64,000 nucleotides of DNA from VRUE01 sp963753245 (lineage in GTDB: Bacteria; Actinomycetota; Thermoleophilia; Solirubrobacterales; 70-9), in assembly GCA_963753245.1 (NCBI GenBank), contig CAVWBK010000001.1:225305-289304 (forward strand), in the 5' to 3' direction. Positions 1 through 8,477 of the stretch are shown one piece after another. The notes beneath the pieces were generated by a model that was given only the letters and a program-made list of their open reading frames with translations, ran no database searches and had not been told where the DNA came from. A program made the position numbers and the translations under genes. The number at the start of each line of letters is the position of its first letter. Position 1 is the first letter of the stretch.

Positions 1-60
1 AGCCGACCTCATCGTTCAGAGGCACCCGTAGCATCGAGGGTGAGGATGAGTGGCGCAGTG

Positions 61-912
61 TCAAACCTGCACCTCCTGGGTGGCGGTGGCGGTGAGGCCG
101 TTGGCGTCGGTGACGGTGAGGGTGACGGTGTAGGAGCCGGCGGCGCTGAATATATGGGTCGGATTGATCTCGGTCGAGCTGTCCGCCGTGCCGGTCGCCG
201 GGTCGTCGAAGTTCCACCGGCGCGAGACGATCGGTGCGCCGTCGACAGCAGGCGTGGCGGCGCTGGTGAATGCAGCGGCGGCGGTGGCCTCGTCTACGGT
301 GGCCGTGAACGAAGCGGTGGGAGGCGTGGGCAGCGGGCTGAGCGCGGCGCCGGTGTAGAGCGCGGCGTCGTGACTTGGGGCAAGCGAACAGGGCGTCGTG
401 TCGAATCGGCGCAGGTTGGTGTAGGTCGCGGTGATCCGCCTTGCGAACATGATCGCCTGCACCGTTTCGGCGCCGACGATCGCGAGCGTGATGCGGTAGG
501 GGACGCGCATGCCGTGCCGGTAGGTTCTGCCGCGACAGCGCAGCGGTGCGTAGAAGGACGAGCTTCCGGCGTAGGCGCCAATGCCGGTGCGCTTGAGCGT
601 GAGCGTTTCCTGCAGCCCGGCGCTGCGCTGGCGGCGCACCGAGAGCCTGGCGCAGACGCTGCCCTCACAGCCTCTTGGCGCGATCGTCCAATCACGCCGC
701 AGGCGCTGTCCAAGGTGCTCGCCTCGTACGTTGACGGCTTCGGTCACCCGCGCCTGCATCTGGAATGCGCCGGCGACCCGAGCGTCGATCCGAGGCGCCG
801 CCCCCTTGGCGCTCGCCGCGGTGGCCGCGAAGAGCAGGATCGCGGTGTTCGCTATGACGAATGCATGTCGCGCCCGCACAGCGCGCAGATTAGTCCAGGC
901 ATGCCGCGACAT
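61..912 (-). CDS. Secreted PKD-domain protein
   Basis: A 283-aa protein, probably exported. I chose the ATG at 912 because it opens a classic signal peptide (basic n-region, hydrophobic IANTAILLFAATAASA, cleavage near residue 33); an upstream ATG at 1062 would bury this signal. The middle (about 40-190) is Cys-containing and unrecognised. The last 90 residues form a PKD domain with the motif YTVTLTVTDANG and a W/D-rich core; PKD domains are Ig-like modules that usually mediate binding or spacing on surface proteins. It is divergent from another PKD-like secreted protein starting at 1090. Function unknown. Confidence 0.8.
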   Translation of the reverse strand: MSRHAWTNLRAVRARHAFVIANTAILLFAATAASAKGAAPRIDARVAGAFQMQARVTEAVNVRGEHLGQRLRRDWTIAPRGCEGSVCARLSVRRQRSAGLQETLTLKRTGIGAYAGSSSFYAPLRCRGRTYRHGMRVPYRITLAIVGAETVQAIMFARRITATYTNLRRFDTTPCSLAPSHDAALYTGAALSPLPTPPTASFTATVDEATAAAAFTSAATPAVDGAPIVSRRWNFDDPATGTADSSTEINPTHIFSAAGSYTVTLTVTDANGLTATATQEVQV

Positions 913-1089
913 TGGCTGACGGACACATGCGAGCCTGTCAATATGATGCGCGGCGAACAGCCCATCGAGTCCGGCACTGTCCTCGCCTTCCAGGCAAATT
1001 TGCGCGGGACCAAGTTCCACCGAGACTCCGACAAACCTGGCCTGCTCATTCGCCCAGATCAACGCCGGCTGCTAAGTTGTCCCGCTCTG
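913..1089. promoter_or_regulatory. Divergent intergenic region between two secreted-protein genes
   Basis: These 177 bases separate the start codons of two divergently read secreted proteins and should hold both promoters. I see no clear -35/-10 pair, operator palindrome or RNA structure. Confidence 0.35.
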
Positions 1090-2076
1090 ATGGCTGCCGT
1101 TCGGCATGAGCTCTTGGCCTCCCGGCGGTTTCGCGACGTTTTCTCGGCGCTCGCATTCCTGACGCTCGCCGCCTTCGCTTTCCTGGCCGCTCCTGTCTCC
1201 AGCGTCAGAGCCAGCGGATTACCCGAAATCGCCGAACCGATCCCGGCCTGCCATTCGGGCTACGGCCCGCCCGAAGAACAAGGTTGGAACGAAGAGGGAG
1301 CGTTTCAATCTGGGCTGGCACCGAACTGTCTGTATCAGCCCGCCGCAAATGGCGTCGCACACATCAGCCCCTCCAAAGTGAAGATCGGGGGGACCGTTCG
1401 TCTCACCTTTACGCCCGGCACCCAGGACGGCTACGAAACGTCCCCGATATGGAACCTCGGGGCACTACGAACCGTTCAGGGCCCTGAACACGAAGAACAG
1501 TTCTTGGTCGCCCTTTACAATCAGGAAGGAGAATGCTATGAACTGGCCAAACTGGCCTGCGAATTCTCGGTCTCTACCCTTGGACGCTTCATCGAAGGTT
1601 ACTATGTGCTGCGGGTTCCATGGCAAGCGTCGAACACTCTGGAGCGGGAAGGCTCCTACGACCTGCAGTTGTATGTCGGGGAACACAATCCTCCGGTCGC
1701 CCGCTTCACCGTAGAACCGGTCAAAGGCCTGACGTACAAGTTCGACGGGACCTCCTCCTCTGATGAAGTGCGTGTATCCGCCTGGCACTTCACCGTGAAC
1801 GGGATCCTCGTCAGCGAAATACCGCTTGAGGAATACACCTTCCCTGGTCCCGGCACATACAAAATCGGACTCACCGTCGAAGATGAAGCCGGGCTGTCCG
1901 ACAGCACCGAACACGAAGTTGTCATCTCCGAACCCGTTCCCAGCACGGGTGGCGGCGGAGGTTCCAGTGGTTCTGGAGGCTCGGGTGGCCCAAGCAACGC
2001 GACCACTGGGAAGCCCAAGCACCCCAAGCACCGCCACAAGAAACACAAGCATAAGAAGCACAGCCATAAGCACTGA
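1090..2076 (+). CDS. Secreted PKD-like protein with Lys/His-rich tail
   Basis: A 328-aa protein. The reading frame stays open far upstream, but the ATG at 1090 gives a clean signal peptide (ALAFLTLAAFAFLAAP, cleavage around ARASG), so I start there. Residues about 50-200 are unrecognised with a few Cys; about 205-285 form a PKD-like fold (PPVARFTVEPVKG..., GTYKIGLTVEDEAG). Then come a Gly/Ser linker (about 290-310) and a tail made almost only of Lys and His. Such tails recur on Solirubrobacterales exported proteins and may bind cell wall or metal (inference). A similar tail ends the protein at 8624-9250. Function unknown. Confidence 0.8.
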   Translation: MAAVRHELLASRRFRDVFSALAFLTLAAFAFLAAPVSSVRASGLPEIAEPIPACHSGYGPPEEQGWNEEGAFQSGLAPNCLYQPAANGVAHISPSKVKIGGTVRLTFTPGTQDGYETSPIWNLGALRTVQGPEHEEQFLVALYNQEGECYELAKLACEFSVSTLGRFIEGYYVLRVPWQASNTLEREGSYDLQLYVGEHNPPVARFTVEPVKGLTYKFDGTSSSDEVRVSAWHFTVNGILVSEIPLEEYTFPGPGTYKIGLTVEDEAGLSDSTEHEVVISEPVPSTGGGGGSSGSGGSGGPSNATTGKPKHPKHRHKKHKHKKHSHKH

Positions 2077-2366
2077 GACTGCCCGGTCAAGTCGCACACT
2101 CGCCTGCCTGCGGGAGTCAAGGCACGCCGATCGTTTCGGGCACTCCGGTTCCATGGTGCCCGAAACGCCGACATAACGGCGAATCCGCTGCGAATAGATC
2201 GCACCCAGGAGGGTCGCCTGTTCGATTCGGGCTAGCTCCACACGCAAAAGCCCCTGCTCGTCGCGGCCTTCTGCGCTTTGTTACCTCTCAGACGGTCCTC
2301 GTCTATCGCTCCATTTGGGACCTGTCAACAGCCAGCCGTCGCGAGCTCGACTGGCAGGGGCAATGT
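2077..2366. other. Intergenic stretch before the insertion sequences
   Basis: No convincing coding sequence in 290 bases. It contains the tRNA/tmRNA 3'-end-like scrap at 2216-2241 and then runs into the outer IS inverted repeat at 2367. Confidence 0.4.
2216..2241 (+). other. tRNA/tmRNA 3'-end-like fragment (T-arm plus acceptor strand)
   Basis: The sequence GCCTG-TTCGATT-CGGGC folds as a 5-bp T-stem (one T-G pair) with a canonical 7-base T-loop (TTCRANY), followed at once by TAGCTCCAC, which resembles the acceptor 3' strand of tmRNA (CAGCTCCACCA in E. coli). No matching 5' half lies upstream, so this is not an intact tRNA. Such scraps are left where integrative elements recombine into tRNA or ssrA 3' ends. 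The att-site reading is inference. Confidence 0.4.
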
Positions 2367-2384
2367 CTAGGCCGTCCTAACCCC
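2367..2384 (+). repeat. Left terminal inverted repeat of the outer IS
   Basis: CTAGGCCGTCCTAACCCC, inverted and nearly identical (two central mismatches) to 4809-4826. It lies 22 bases beyond the transposase stop codon. Confidence 0.6.
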
Positions 2385-2406
2385 GAGATGTGAAGACAGT
2401 TCGGGT

Positions 2407-3399
2407 TCATCTCACGCTCGCCATCTTGCGGGCCCCGAAGACGATATCCGCCGGCACCCTTCCCTTCGTCAGCCTCCCCGTGTGGGCACGGTCGGTGTTG
2501 TAGTAGCGCAGGTACTCATCGAGATCACGCCGCAGGGCGGTGATCCGGGGCGCCAGCGAGCGCGAGAAGGCCGGACGCCAGCACTCCTCAAGAATCGTCA
2601 GCTGGACCCGCTCCACGCAGCCGTTTGAGTTCGGCCGCCCGGCCTTGATCTTGCGCTGGGTCGCCTGCTCGCCATCAAGGGCGGCCCTGAAGTCCTTGGC
2701 GCGGAACTCCGAGCCATTATCGGTCGTCACCTCCCTGAGCTTCCAATCCGCTGCCTTCAGCTCTTTGGCGACCAGGTGGACCAGCTCGGCGGTGTGGCGG
2801 GCGGTGGGGTTGTGCTCTGAGGAGCGCAGGAAGGCCCAGGTGTAGGCGGAGGCGACATCGATCGCGCTGTATTGCCAGATCACTCCCTTGCTGCCCGCCA
2901 GGCGACCGACATAAAAGCAGTCCATCTGCACCTTCTCGCCGGGCTCAGAGGCGTCGATATGCAGCTCCTTTGGTGTGATCTCGGGCCTGCGCTCATAGGG
3001 ATCGGCATGGCGGGCGATCAGCGCCAGGCGCTTGGAGCGGGTGTTGAGGTTGAAGCGCCCCAGCACGCACCAGACGCCGTTCTCAGAGACCCGGATCCCG
3101 CCCCACTTCTCCCGCGCCAGTTCGGCTGAGATGCGCCGGGGGCCGAAGCCAGGGTGGCCGAGGGAGAAGGCGAGGATGCGGTGCTCGAGGTGGGGGCCGA
3201 TCTGGTTGGGCATCCGCGGGCGGCGGCGCTCGCGGACCCGCAGCCCGTCGAGGCCGTAGCGCTCAAGCCTTGGCTTCCACGCGTAGTAGGTGGATCTGGC
3301 CACGCCCATCGCCCTGCAGGCCTCAGAGACGTTGCCGAGCTCCTGCGCCAGGGTGAACAGCCGCAGCCGGAATCCGAACAGCACGTCATCCTCTGTCAT
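2407..3399 (-). CDS. IS481-family-like DDE transposase
   Basis: A 330-aa transposase. The ATG at 3399 is preceded by GAAGGGAG, a good ribosome binding site, so the longer open frame to 3549 is rejected. An N-terminal helix-turn-helix (about residues 15-55, GNVSEACRAMGVARSTYYAW) is followed by an integrase core with the catalytic triad D160 (QMDCFY), D227 (TTDNGSEF) and E263 (CVERVQLT). The order of motifs and the NSNGCVERVQ block fit the IS481/rve group. The frame is intact, but the element's right side is split from it by the IS3-type insertion. Confidence 0.85.
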   Translation of the reverse strand: MTEDDVLFGFRLRLFTLAQELGNVSEACRAMGVARSTYYAWKPRLERYGLDGLRVRERRRPRMPNQIGPHLEHRILAFSLGHPGFGPRRISAELAREKWGGIRVSENGVWCVLGRFNLNTRSKRLALIARHADPYERRPEITPKELHIDASEPGEKVQMDCFYVGRLAGSKGVIWQYSAIDVASAYTWAFLRSSEHNPTARHTAELVHLVAKELKAADWKLREVTTDNGSEFRAKDFRAALDGEQATQRKIKAGRPNSNGCVERVQLTILEECWRPAFSRSLAPRITALRRDLDEYLRYYNTDRAHTGRLTKGRVPADIVFGARKMASVR

Positions 3400-3451
3400 T
3401 GCGCTCCCTTCGTTGCTTCTTGGTTGGCGCTTTGAAGCGTGGAAGAGCGCG

Positions 3452-3481
3452 CGGACGCCCCGGCAATTGCCGGGGCGTCCG
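3452..3481. repeat. Perfect 30-bp palindrome upstream of the transposase start
   Basis: The arms CGGACGCCCCGGCAA and their exact complement meet with no spacer, centred on AATT. It lies 53-82 bases upstream of the transposase ATG, inside the element. In RNA it would form a very stable hairpin that could block translation or transcription entering from outside, a known way for IS elements to avoid activation by neighbouring promoters (inference). Confidence 0.7.
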
Positions 3482-3545
3482 AATGAAGGCGTCGCTATGG
3501 AGCCCTGGACCTGCCCCGCTTCGGTGGACACGTTTCGGCTTGAAC

Positions 3546-4421
3546 TCAAGCCGCTTTCTTTAGTTGATTGAGGGAGAGACTCTCAAACTCCTCCGGGGTC
3601 GCATAGTTCAGGGTGCTGTGCAGTCGCTGACGGTTGTAGAAAACCTCGATCCACTCGAAGATCGCAACCCGCAGGTCACTGCGAGTGGGCCAGGAGTAGC
3701 GGTCGACCTGCTCCCTCTTCAAGGTGGCGAAGAAGGACTCAGCGACCGCGTTGTCCAGTGGCGAGCCGCCCTGGGTCATCGAGAGGTCGATCCCGGCCTC
3801 CCGGCAGCGCTCACCGAAGGCGAGTGAGACGTATTGGCTGCCGCGGTCGCTGTGGTGGACCAGGTTGCTCTCGGGGCGCCGGCGGGCGACCGCCATCTCG
3901 ATCGCATCGGTGACCAGTTCGGCCCGCAGGTCCTCGCGCAAAGACCAGCCGATCACTTTTCGTGAGTGGCAATCGAGCACCACCGCCAGGTAGAGCCAGC
4001 CCTCCCAGCTGCGGCAGTAGGTGATGTCGGCGACCCAGAGACGGTTGGGCTCGGTCGGGTTCCACTCGCGGCGGACCAGATCGGGTGCCGTCGCGACACC
4101 CGGGACGCGCACGGTGGTGCGGCCCCGCTTGCGCCTGATCAAGCCCGAGATGCCCTCCTGGCGCATCAGCCGGGCGACCCGCTTGCGAGCGACGTTGGTG
4201 CCGCGGCGGGCGAGCATCGCCTGCACGCGCGGGGCGCCGTAGGTGCCCCTGCTCTGCTCGTGGATCTCGGTGATCGCCGCCGTGATCTGCTCATCGCGCA
4301 GGGCCCGATTGCAGGACGGGCGCCTCTGGGCGGCGTAGAAGCCCGCCCGCGAGACGCCCAGCACCCTGCAGAGGGTGGCGACCGAGTGATTGGCCCTCTC
4401 CGCGCAGATGAAGCGGTGCAC
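3546..4421 (-). CDS. IS3-family transposase OrfB
   Basis: A 291-aa DDE transposase with an HTH_21-like N-terminus (about 40-100) and an rve integrase core. The catalytic residues are D132 (WVADITYC), D192 (HHSDRGSQYVS) and E228 (AVAESFFATLK). The ATG lies 5 bases after the orfA stop; GGAGG just upstream overlaps the orfA stop and would allow coupled translation. I see only a weak AAAAG slippery stretch near the orfA end, so a frameshifted OrfAB fusion is possible but not evident. Confidence 0.9.
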   Translation of the reverse strand: MHRFICAERANHSVATLCRVLGVSRAGFYAAQRRPSCNRALRDEQITAAITEIHEQSRGTYGAPRVQAMLARRGTNVARKRVARLMRQEGISGLIRRKRGRTTVRVPGVATAPDLVRREWNPTEPNRLWVADITYCRSWEGWLYLAVVLDCHSRKVIGWSLREDLRAELVTDAIEMAVARRRPESNLVHHSDRGSQYVSLAFGERCREAGIDLSMTQGGSPLDNAVAESFFATLKREQVDRYSWPTRSDLRVAIFEWIEVFYNRQRLHSTLNYATPEEFESLSLNQLKKAA

Positions 4422-4426
4422 GACCG

Positions 4427-4720
4427 CTACCTCCGCTCGGTCTCCGTTGCGAAGAAGGCCGCGGCTTTTCTGAGGATCTCCCGCTCCTCGCGGAGCTTTC
4501 GGTTCTCCTTCTCGAGCTCGCGCAGGCGGACCCTCTCCTCAGAGCTCAGGCCGCTCTTTCGGCCACCGTCGACGTCGTCTTGGGCAACCCAGTTGCGCAG
4601 GGTCTGATCAGAGATCCCGAGGTCTTTTGCGACCTGACCGATTGAGTCGCCCGAGGTCTTTACGAGACGGATCGCCTCAGCTCGGAATTCGGGCGGGTAG
4701 GGCGGTCGTGTTCGTGGCAC
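4427..4720 (-). CDS. IS3-family transposase OrfA (HTH)
   Basis: A 97-aa protein of the HTH_8/IS3 OrfA type: PPEFRAEAIRLV..., then IGQVAKDLGISDQTLRNWV (helix-turn-helix) and a C-terminal leucine-zipper-like coiled coil (RLRELEKENRKLREEREIL). It recognises IS ends as the DNA-binding part of the transposase. It is the first gene of the two-gene IS3 unit, upstream of orfB. Confidence 0.9.
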   Translation of the reverse strand: MPRTRPPYPPEFRAEAIRLVKTSGDSIGQVAKDLGISDQTLRNWVAQDDVDGGRKSGLSSEERVRLRELEKENRKLREEREILRKAAAFFATETERR

Positions 4721-4808
4721 TTTGACTCCTTCCGGAAGCGCTTTGCTTCCCAGTGGTCAAGTGTCCACGAAAGCGGGTCAAGGCCACCCGGAGGTGTCCG
4801 GGGTACTT

Positions 4809-4826
4809 GGGGTTAGTCCGGCCTAG
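4809..4826 (-). repeat. Right terminal inverted repeat of the outer IS
   Basis: GGGGTTAGTCCGGCCTAG, the inverted partner of 2367-2384. Only 28 bases separate it from the IS3 right end, which places the IS3 insertion close to the right end of the older element. Confidence 0.55.
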
Positions 4827-4847
4827 GCGTAGAACGCTGAGGCCGAT

Positions 4848-5734
4848 CTAGCCAGCAAGCTTGATGTTGACCTTGGCATCGGCCAGCACCTTGCCGCGCT
4901 TTGGGCTCTGGGCCCTGACCGTCGGGCCTTTGCCCCTAACCTTCCCGAGTCCGCGGTCGGCAGCCCTCGGCTTCTTCTTGGCGACCTTGAGCGTGCCGGT
5001 CAGCTTGGGAACAACGCAGTGCGCTCCCGGGGCAGGCGCCGGCTGGCAATCAGCGGCACGCTTGGGGAAGATTCGACATCCGCGTTGAAGGCGACCTCTT
5101 CTTTTCATCGTTGTACACGTGGGCCGACATTGAGCTGCTTGCGCCTTCGGGCAGTGGCGGGAAAATGCCCATGACTTCCGAGGTTGTGGGGGGGCCGACG
5201 AAGCCGATTTCTGCGGTGGTCGTTTCGTTGTCGATTCCGATCAGGTCGCCAGCTTGGACCGGGAGATTGGTCGTGAAGGTTGTCGATCCCGGTGCCCGCC
5301 GGCGTCTGGGCGGCGCTCGTCCCCACCGCTACGAAGTGACCGGCATCGTCTGCCCTCAGGACGCGGAGCTGGAAGGTGTCCCCACGGCTTGCTTGACCCG
5401 CCAGCGCACGATCGTTCCGGCGGCAGGTACCGTCGCCTGGGCTCCGCTCTCCCCGAGTTTGATGTTCGCCAGCGTGCACAGCGGGGTGCACATGACCAGC
5501 TGTTCGAAGGACGCAGTCAACGGGCTGCCGACGGTGACTGTACGCGCCCCGACGGGCAGCGGCTAAGGCCGCGGGTGGAGCGATCAACAGGACGATGGAC
5601 CCGGTGGATCCCAGGAGCGCGAGCGGAACCCGTCGGGGGTCGCGGCGAGGGGGACGTCCCACTCGCCCTCGGGGTCGATCGCGAAGATCACCGTGCACAC
5701 CCGAACAGCCTAGATCGACCTCTCTCTGCGGCAC
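4848..5734 (-). pseudogene. Frameshifted secreted protein with PASTA-like C-terminus
   Basis: Homologous-looking pieces of one protein run along the minus strand in changing frames. First comes a signal-peptide-like stretch (GSTGSIVLLIAPPAALAAA), then VTVGSPLTASFEQLVMC...AAGTIVRWRV, TFQLRVLRADDAGHFVAVGT, TTFTTNLPVQAGDLIGID, and finally a PASTA-like end (CVVPKLTGTLKVAKKK...VLADAKVNIKLAG). This order matches a secreted family common in Solirubrobacterales. At least three or four frame changes are needed to join them, so the gene is dead unless these are sequencing errors. It lies immediately beside the IS cluster. Confidence 0.6.
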
Positions 5735-5897
5735 CGATCAGACCGCCTATCGGGACACGACCTCGGCCGCGGGCCGGCGGGCGGATTCGCAAGACGACCG
5801 CCCGCCGGCGGTCTGCCCTATTCAGGGTGGACGGGCGTTTGCAACGAGTGTCTGGCTTCAGGGGTCGTTCGCTACCGACCCACCTCGAATTCGCGGA

Positions 5898-8477
5898 TCA
5901 GCACACGCTGAAGGTCACCTTCAGCGTCTTGGCCACGATCCGTGTCTGTTTCTTGCCGTGCTTGAGAATCGTCTTCTTGAAGGAGATCTTCACCCGCAGC
6001 GTGTGGGTGCCAGGGGTCAGCCCAGCGATAGGCAGCGACTCGGTGACCGGGACGTGGTGGGCGATCGCGTTTGGCAGATAGGCCGTCTTCTTCACGAACA
6101 CAGGCTTACCGTGCTTCTTGACCGCCACGGCCTTGCCGTCGACCTCGTGGGTCTTCTTGACGCGCGTTGTGTGCTTGCGCCCCTTATCGATGAAGAATTG
6201 CGCGAGCTTGAACTTCAGCTTCGGCTTCTTGTGCGCGACGCTCTTCGAGTTCAAGGTGACCGGGAGCTTGCCGCCTGCGGCCACGCACGCCGAGGGAGTC
6301 GTGAGGGTGATCAACTGATTGCCGAAGCTGGCCGTCGTCGTGGTGGTCGTGCCACCTCCTCCACCACCCCCAGGCGTGACCGTCAACGGCAGCACGAACG
6401 GCTGGTAGGGCTCCACCCCGAGACAGCTCGTCGTGTTCGAGCACCCCACAGCGTTGACGGAGAGGAGCCCGGAGACGCTCTGGGCGGTTCCGACGGTGCC
6501 GTCGGGGGCGATCGGCACCAGCACTCCCGCCCCCCCTTGCTCCGCGATGGTCGAGCCCGCGGCCACGCAGCCGCTTGAGCTCGGACAGGCCACGCCAAAG
6601 AGCTGGAAGTGCCCGGTGACGGTCTCGGGGGTGCCGGGGGCACCGCCGGGGGCGAGCGGTACCACAACCGCCGCGTTCGCCTCGGCGTTAGATCCGACCG
6701 CGACGCAGCTGGTCGAGCTCGGGCACGCCACCCCCGGGAGACGGCTGGTCCCGGCAACGGTCTCGGCGCTGCCGGGGGTGCCGCTGGAAACCGGCACCAC
6801 AACCCCAACGCCGGCGTTTGATGCGGCGGCATTGGTCCCTGCTGCGAGGCAGCTGGTCGAGCTCGGGCACGCCACCGCGGAGAGATCGGTGGACCCGGCA
6901 ATGTTCTGGGCGCTGCCCGGGGTGCCGCCGGTGATTGCCACCACGACTCCCGCGTTCGGTTCGCCGACGTCGGTCCCGACGGCTATGCAACTAGTCGCAC
7001 TCGGACACGCCACGCCGTCGAGTTCGCTCGTCCCGGTGACTTCCTGGGCGGTGCCCGGGGTCCCGTTGGCGGCGAGCGGCACGACAACTCCCTCGGTCGC
7101 CTCAGCGTTGGTCCCGACCGCCACGCAGCTGGTCGAGCTCGGGCAGGCCACCGCGCTGAGCTCGAATGCACCAGGCACGGTGATCGCGGTGCCGGGTGTG
7201 CCGTCCGTGATCGGCACGACTACCCCGCCTGCGCCGAGCTCGGAGGCAACATTCCCGACCGCGAGGCAGCTGGTCGCGCTCGGACATGCCACGGCGGAGA
7301 GGCCGCTGGCACCTGTGATGGTCCGGGCGGTGCCCGGGGTCCCGTCGGCGGCGAGCGGCTCGACGACCGCCCCGGCGCCGTCGGCTTCTCCGCCAGCCAG
7401 ACAGCTGGTCGCACTCGGACACGCCACGCCGTCGAGTTCGCTCGTCCCGGTGACTTCCTGGGCGGTGCCCGGGGTCCCGTTGGCGGCGAGCGGCATCACA
7501 ACTCCCTCGGTCACCTCGGAGTTGGTCCCGACCGCCACGCAGCTCGTCGCGCTCGGACAGGCCACTGCGCGCAGATCGTAGGTCCCGCTGACTTCGTGGA
7601 CGGCGCCCGGGCTCCCGTTGGCGGCTAGCGGCACCGCTACCCCTTCGGAGACGTCGGGGTTGGTCCCGACCGCGACGCAGCTCGTCGCGCTCGGACAGGC
7701 CACCCCGCCGAGACTGTCGGTCCCTGTGACGTCGTGGGCGGCGCCGGGGGTCCCGTCGGCGGCGAGCGGCACGACAACTCCTTCGGCCGCGCCGCTGTTC
7801 CCGACCGCGAGACAGCTCGTCGCGCTCAGACACGCCACCCCCTGGAGGCGCCCGGTCCCGGTGACAGTCTGGACGGCGCCCGGGGTCCCGTCGGCGGCGA
7901 GCGGCACCACTACTCCCACGCCTGCGCCATTGCCGCCGACCGCCACGCAGCTCGTCGCGCTCGGACACGCCACGCCGTAGAGGACGTTGGCGCCTGTGAC
8001 GGTCTGGACGGTGCCGGGGGTCCCGTCGGCGGCAAGCGGCACCACTACTCCCACGCCTGCGCCATTGCCGCCGACCGCCACGCAGCTCGTCGCGCTCGGA
8101 CACGCCACCCCGTAGAGATGGTCGGGACCGGCGACGAGCTGACCGCTGCCCGGGGTCCCGTCGGCGGCGAGCGGCAGCGCAAACCCGTCTTTCACATCGC
8201 TTTGCCCGACCGTCACGCAGCTAGTCGCATTCGTACACGCCATCCCGTAGAGACCGAGGGCCCCCGTGACCATCTGGGGAGTGCCCTGTGTGACGATGGG
8301 CGGGGCGTCAGCCAGCGCAGCAGGGGCCAGCACGGCGCTAAGCCCTACCGCCATCCCGATCCCCGCCAGCAGTCTCAGAACACGATCGAGCCCCCTGGGA
8401 CCCCGCATTTCCACTGCGCCTGCGGCCTCTGCTGCGGTTCCAGCTGCCCATGGCTCTGTGACTACCGACGCCCTCAT
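5898..8477 (-). CDS. Large secreted repeat protein (about 14 Cys-containing repeats)
   Basis: About 859 aa. A signal peptide ends near ALAPAALADAPP. Some 14 repeats of about 45-50 residues follow, each built around GVACPSATSCVAVG and GVVVPLAADGTPGT...VTG. The two Cys per repeat suggest one disulfide per blade of a propeller-like or solenoid fold (inference). After a Gly/Thr linker, the last 140 residues are Lys-rich beta-type sequence (HTLRVKISFKKTILKHGKKQ) typical of wall-associated proteins in this group. Neighbouring repeats are nearly identical at DNA level (for example from 6994 and from 7408), so copy number probably varies. The start is uncertain: ATG at 8477 follows GGGGAG closely; ATG at 8408 also gives a signal peptide. 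Confidence 0.8.
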   Translation of the reverse strand: MRASVVTEPWAAGTAAEAAGAVEMRGPRGLDRVLRLLAGIGMAVGLSAVLAPAALADAPPIVTQGTPQMVTGALGLYGMACTNATSCVTVGQSDVKDGFALPLAADGTPGSGQLVAGPDHLYGVACPSATSCVAVGGNGAGVGVVVPLAADGTPGTVQTVTGANVLYGVACPSATSCVAVGGNGAGVGVVVPLAADGTPGAVQTVTGTGRLQGVACLSATSCLAVGNSGAAEGVVVPLAADGTPGAAHDVTGTDSLGGVACPSATSCVAVGTNPDVSEGVAVPLAANGSPGAVHEVSGTYDLRAVACPSATSCVAVGTNSEVTEGVVMPLAANGTPGTAQEVTGTSELDGVACPSATSCLAGGEADGAGAVVEPLAADGTPGTARTITGASGLSAVACPSATSCLAVGNVASELGAGGVVVPITDGTPGTAITVPGAFELSAVACPSSTSCVAVGTNAEATEGVVVPLAANGTPGTAQEVTGTSELDGVACPSATSCIAVGTDVGEPNAGVVVAITGGTPGSAQNIAGSTDLSAVACPSSTSCLAAGTNAAASNAGVGVVVPVSSGTPGSAETVAGTSRLPGVACPSSTSCVAVGSNAEANAAVVVPLAPGGAPGTPETVTGHFQLFGVACPSSSGCVAAGSTIAEQGGAGVLVPIAPDGTVGTAQSVSGLLSVNAVGCSNTTSCLGVEPYQPFVLPLTVTPGGGGGGGTTTTTTASFGNQLITLTTPSACVAAGGKLPVTLNSKSVAHKKPKLKFKLAQFFIDKGRKHTTRVKKTHEVDGKAVAVKKHGKPVFVKKTAYLPNAIAHHVPVTESLPIAGLTPGTHTLRVKISFKKTILKHGKKQTRIVAKTLKVTFSVC

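Larger units (their letters stand above)
3512..4780. mobile_element. IS3-family insertion sequence (1269 bp)
   Basis: Terminal inverted repeats TGCCCCGCTTCGGTGGACAC (3512-3531) and the complement of 4761-4780 (TGACCCGCTTTCGTGGACAC) match at 17 of 20 positions and begin with TG as IS3-family ends do. The element encodes orfA (4427-4720) and orfB (3546-4421) on the minus strand. Length and gene order are typical. No 3-4 bp target duplication is visible (ACC on the left, AGG on the right). Both frames are intact, so it may still be active. Confidence 0.8.
2367..4826. mobile_element. IS481-like element interrupted by an IS3-family element
   Basis: Imperfect 18-bp inverted repeats (16/18 identical) sit at 2367-2384 (CTAGGCCGTCCTAACCCC) and 4809-4826. 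Between them lie an IS481-like transposase and a complete IS3-type element (3512-4780). Removing the IS3 element leaves about 1191 bp, a normal size for an IS481-family IS carrying a 330-aa transposase. I therefore read this as a nested insertion. No clear target duplication is visible on the outside. Confidence 0.6.

Noticed and set aside
40..1089. Upstream extension of the frame that ends at 2076
   Set aside because: It is antisense to the PKD gene at 61-912 and low in protein-like character; the signal peptide begins at 1090.
2150..2241. A complete tRNA ending at 2241
   Set aside because: The T-arm and acceptor strand are good, but no 5' acceptor strand, D-arm or anticodon arm pairs with them.
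2407..4720. A composite transposon formed by the two transposase units
   Set aside because: The two units belong to different families and there is no cargo between them; the outer inverted repeats fit nesting better.
5898..8477. Regularly spaced DNA repeats that could be taken for a CRISPR array
   Set aside because: The repeats are in phase with an open frame, about 135-150 bp long, imperfect, and encode a repeated protein motif; no cas genes are near.
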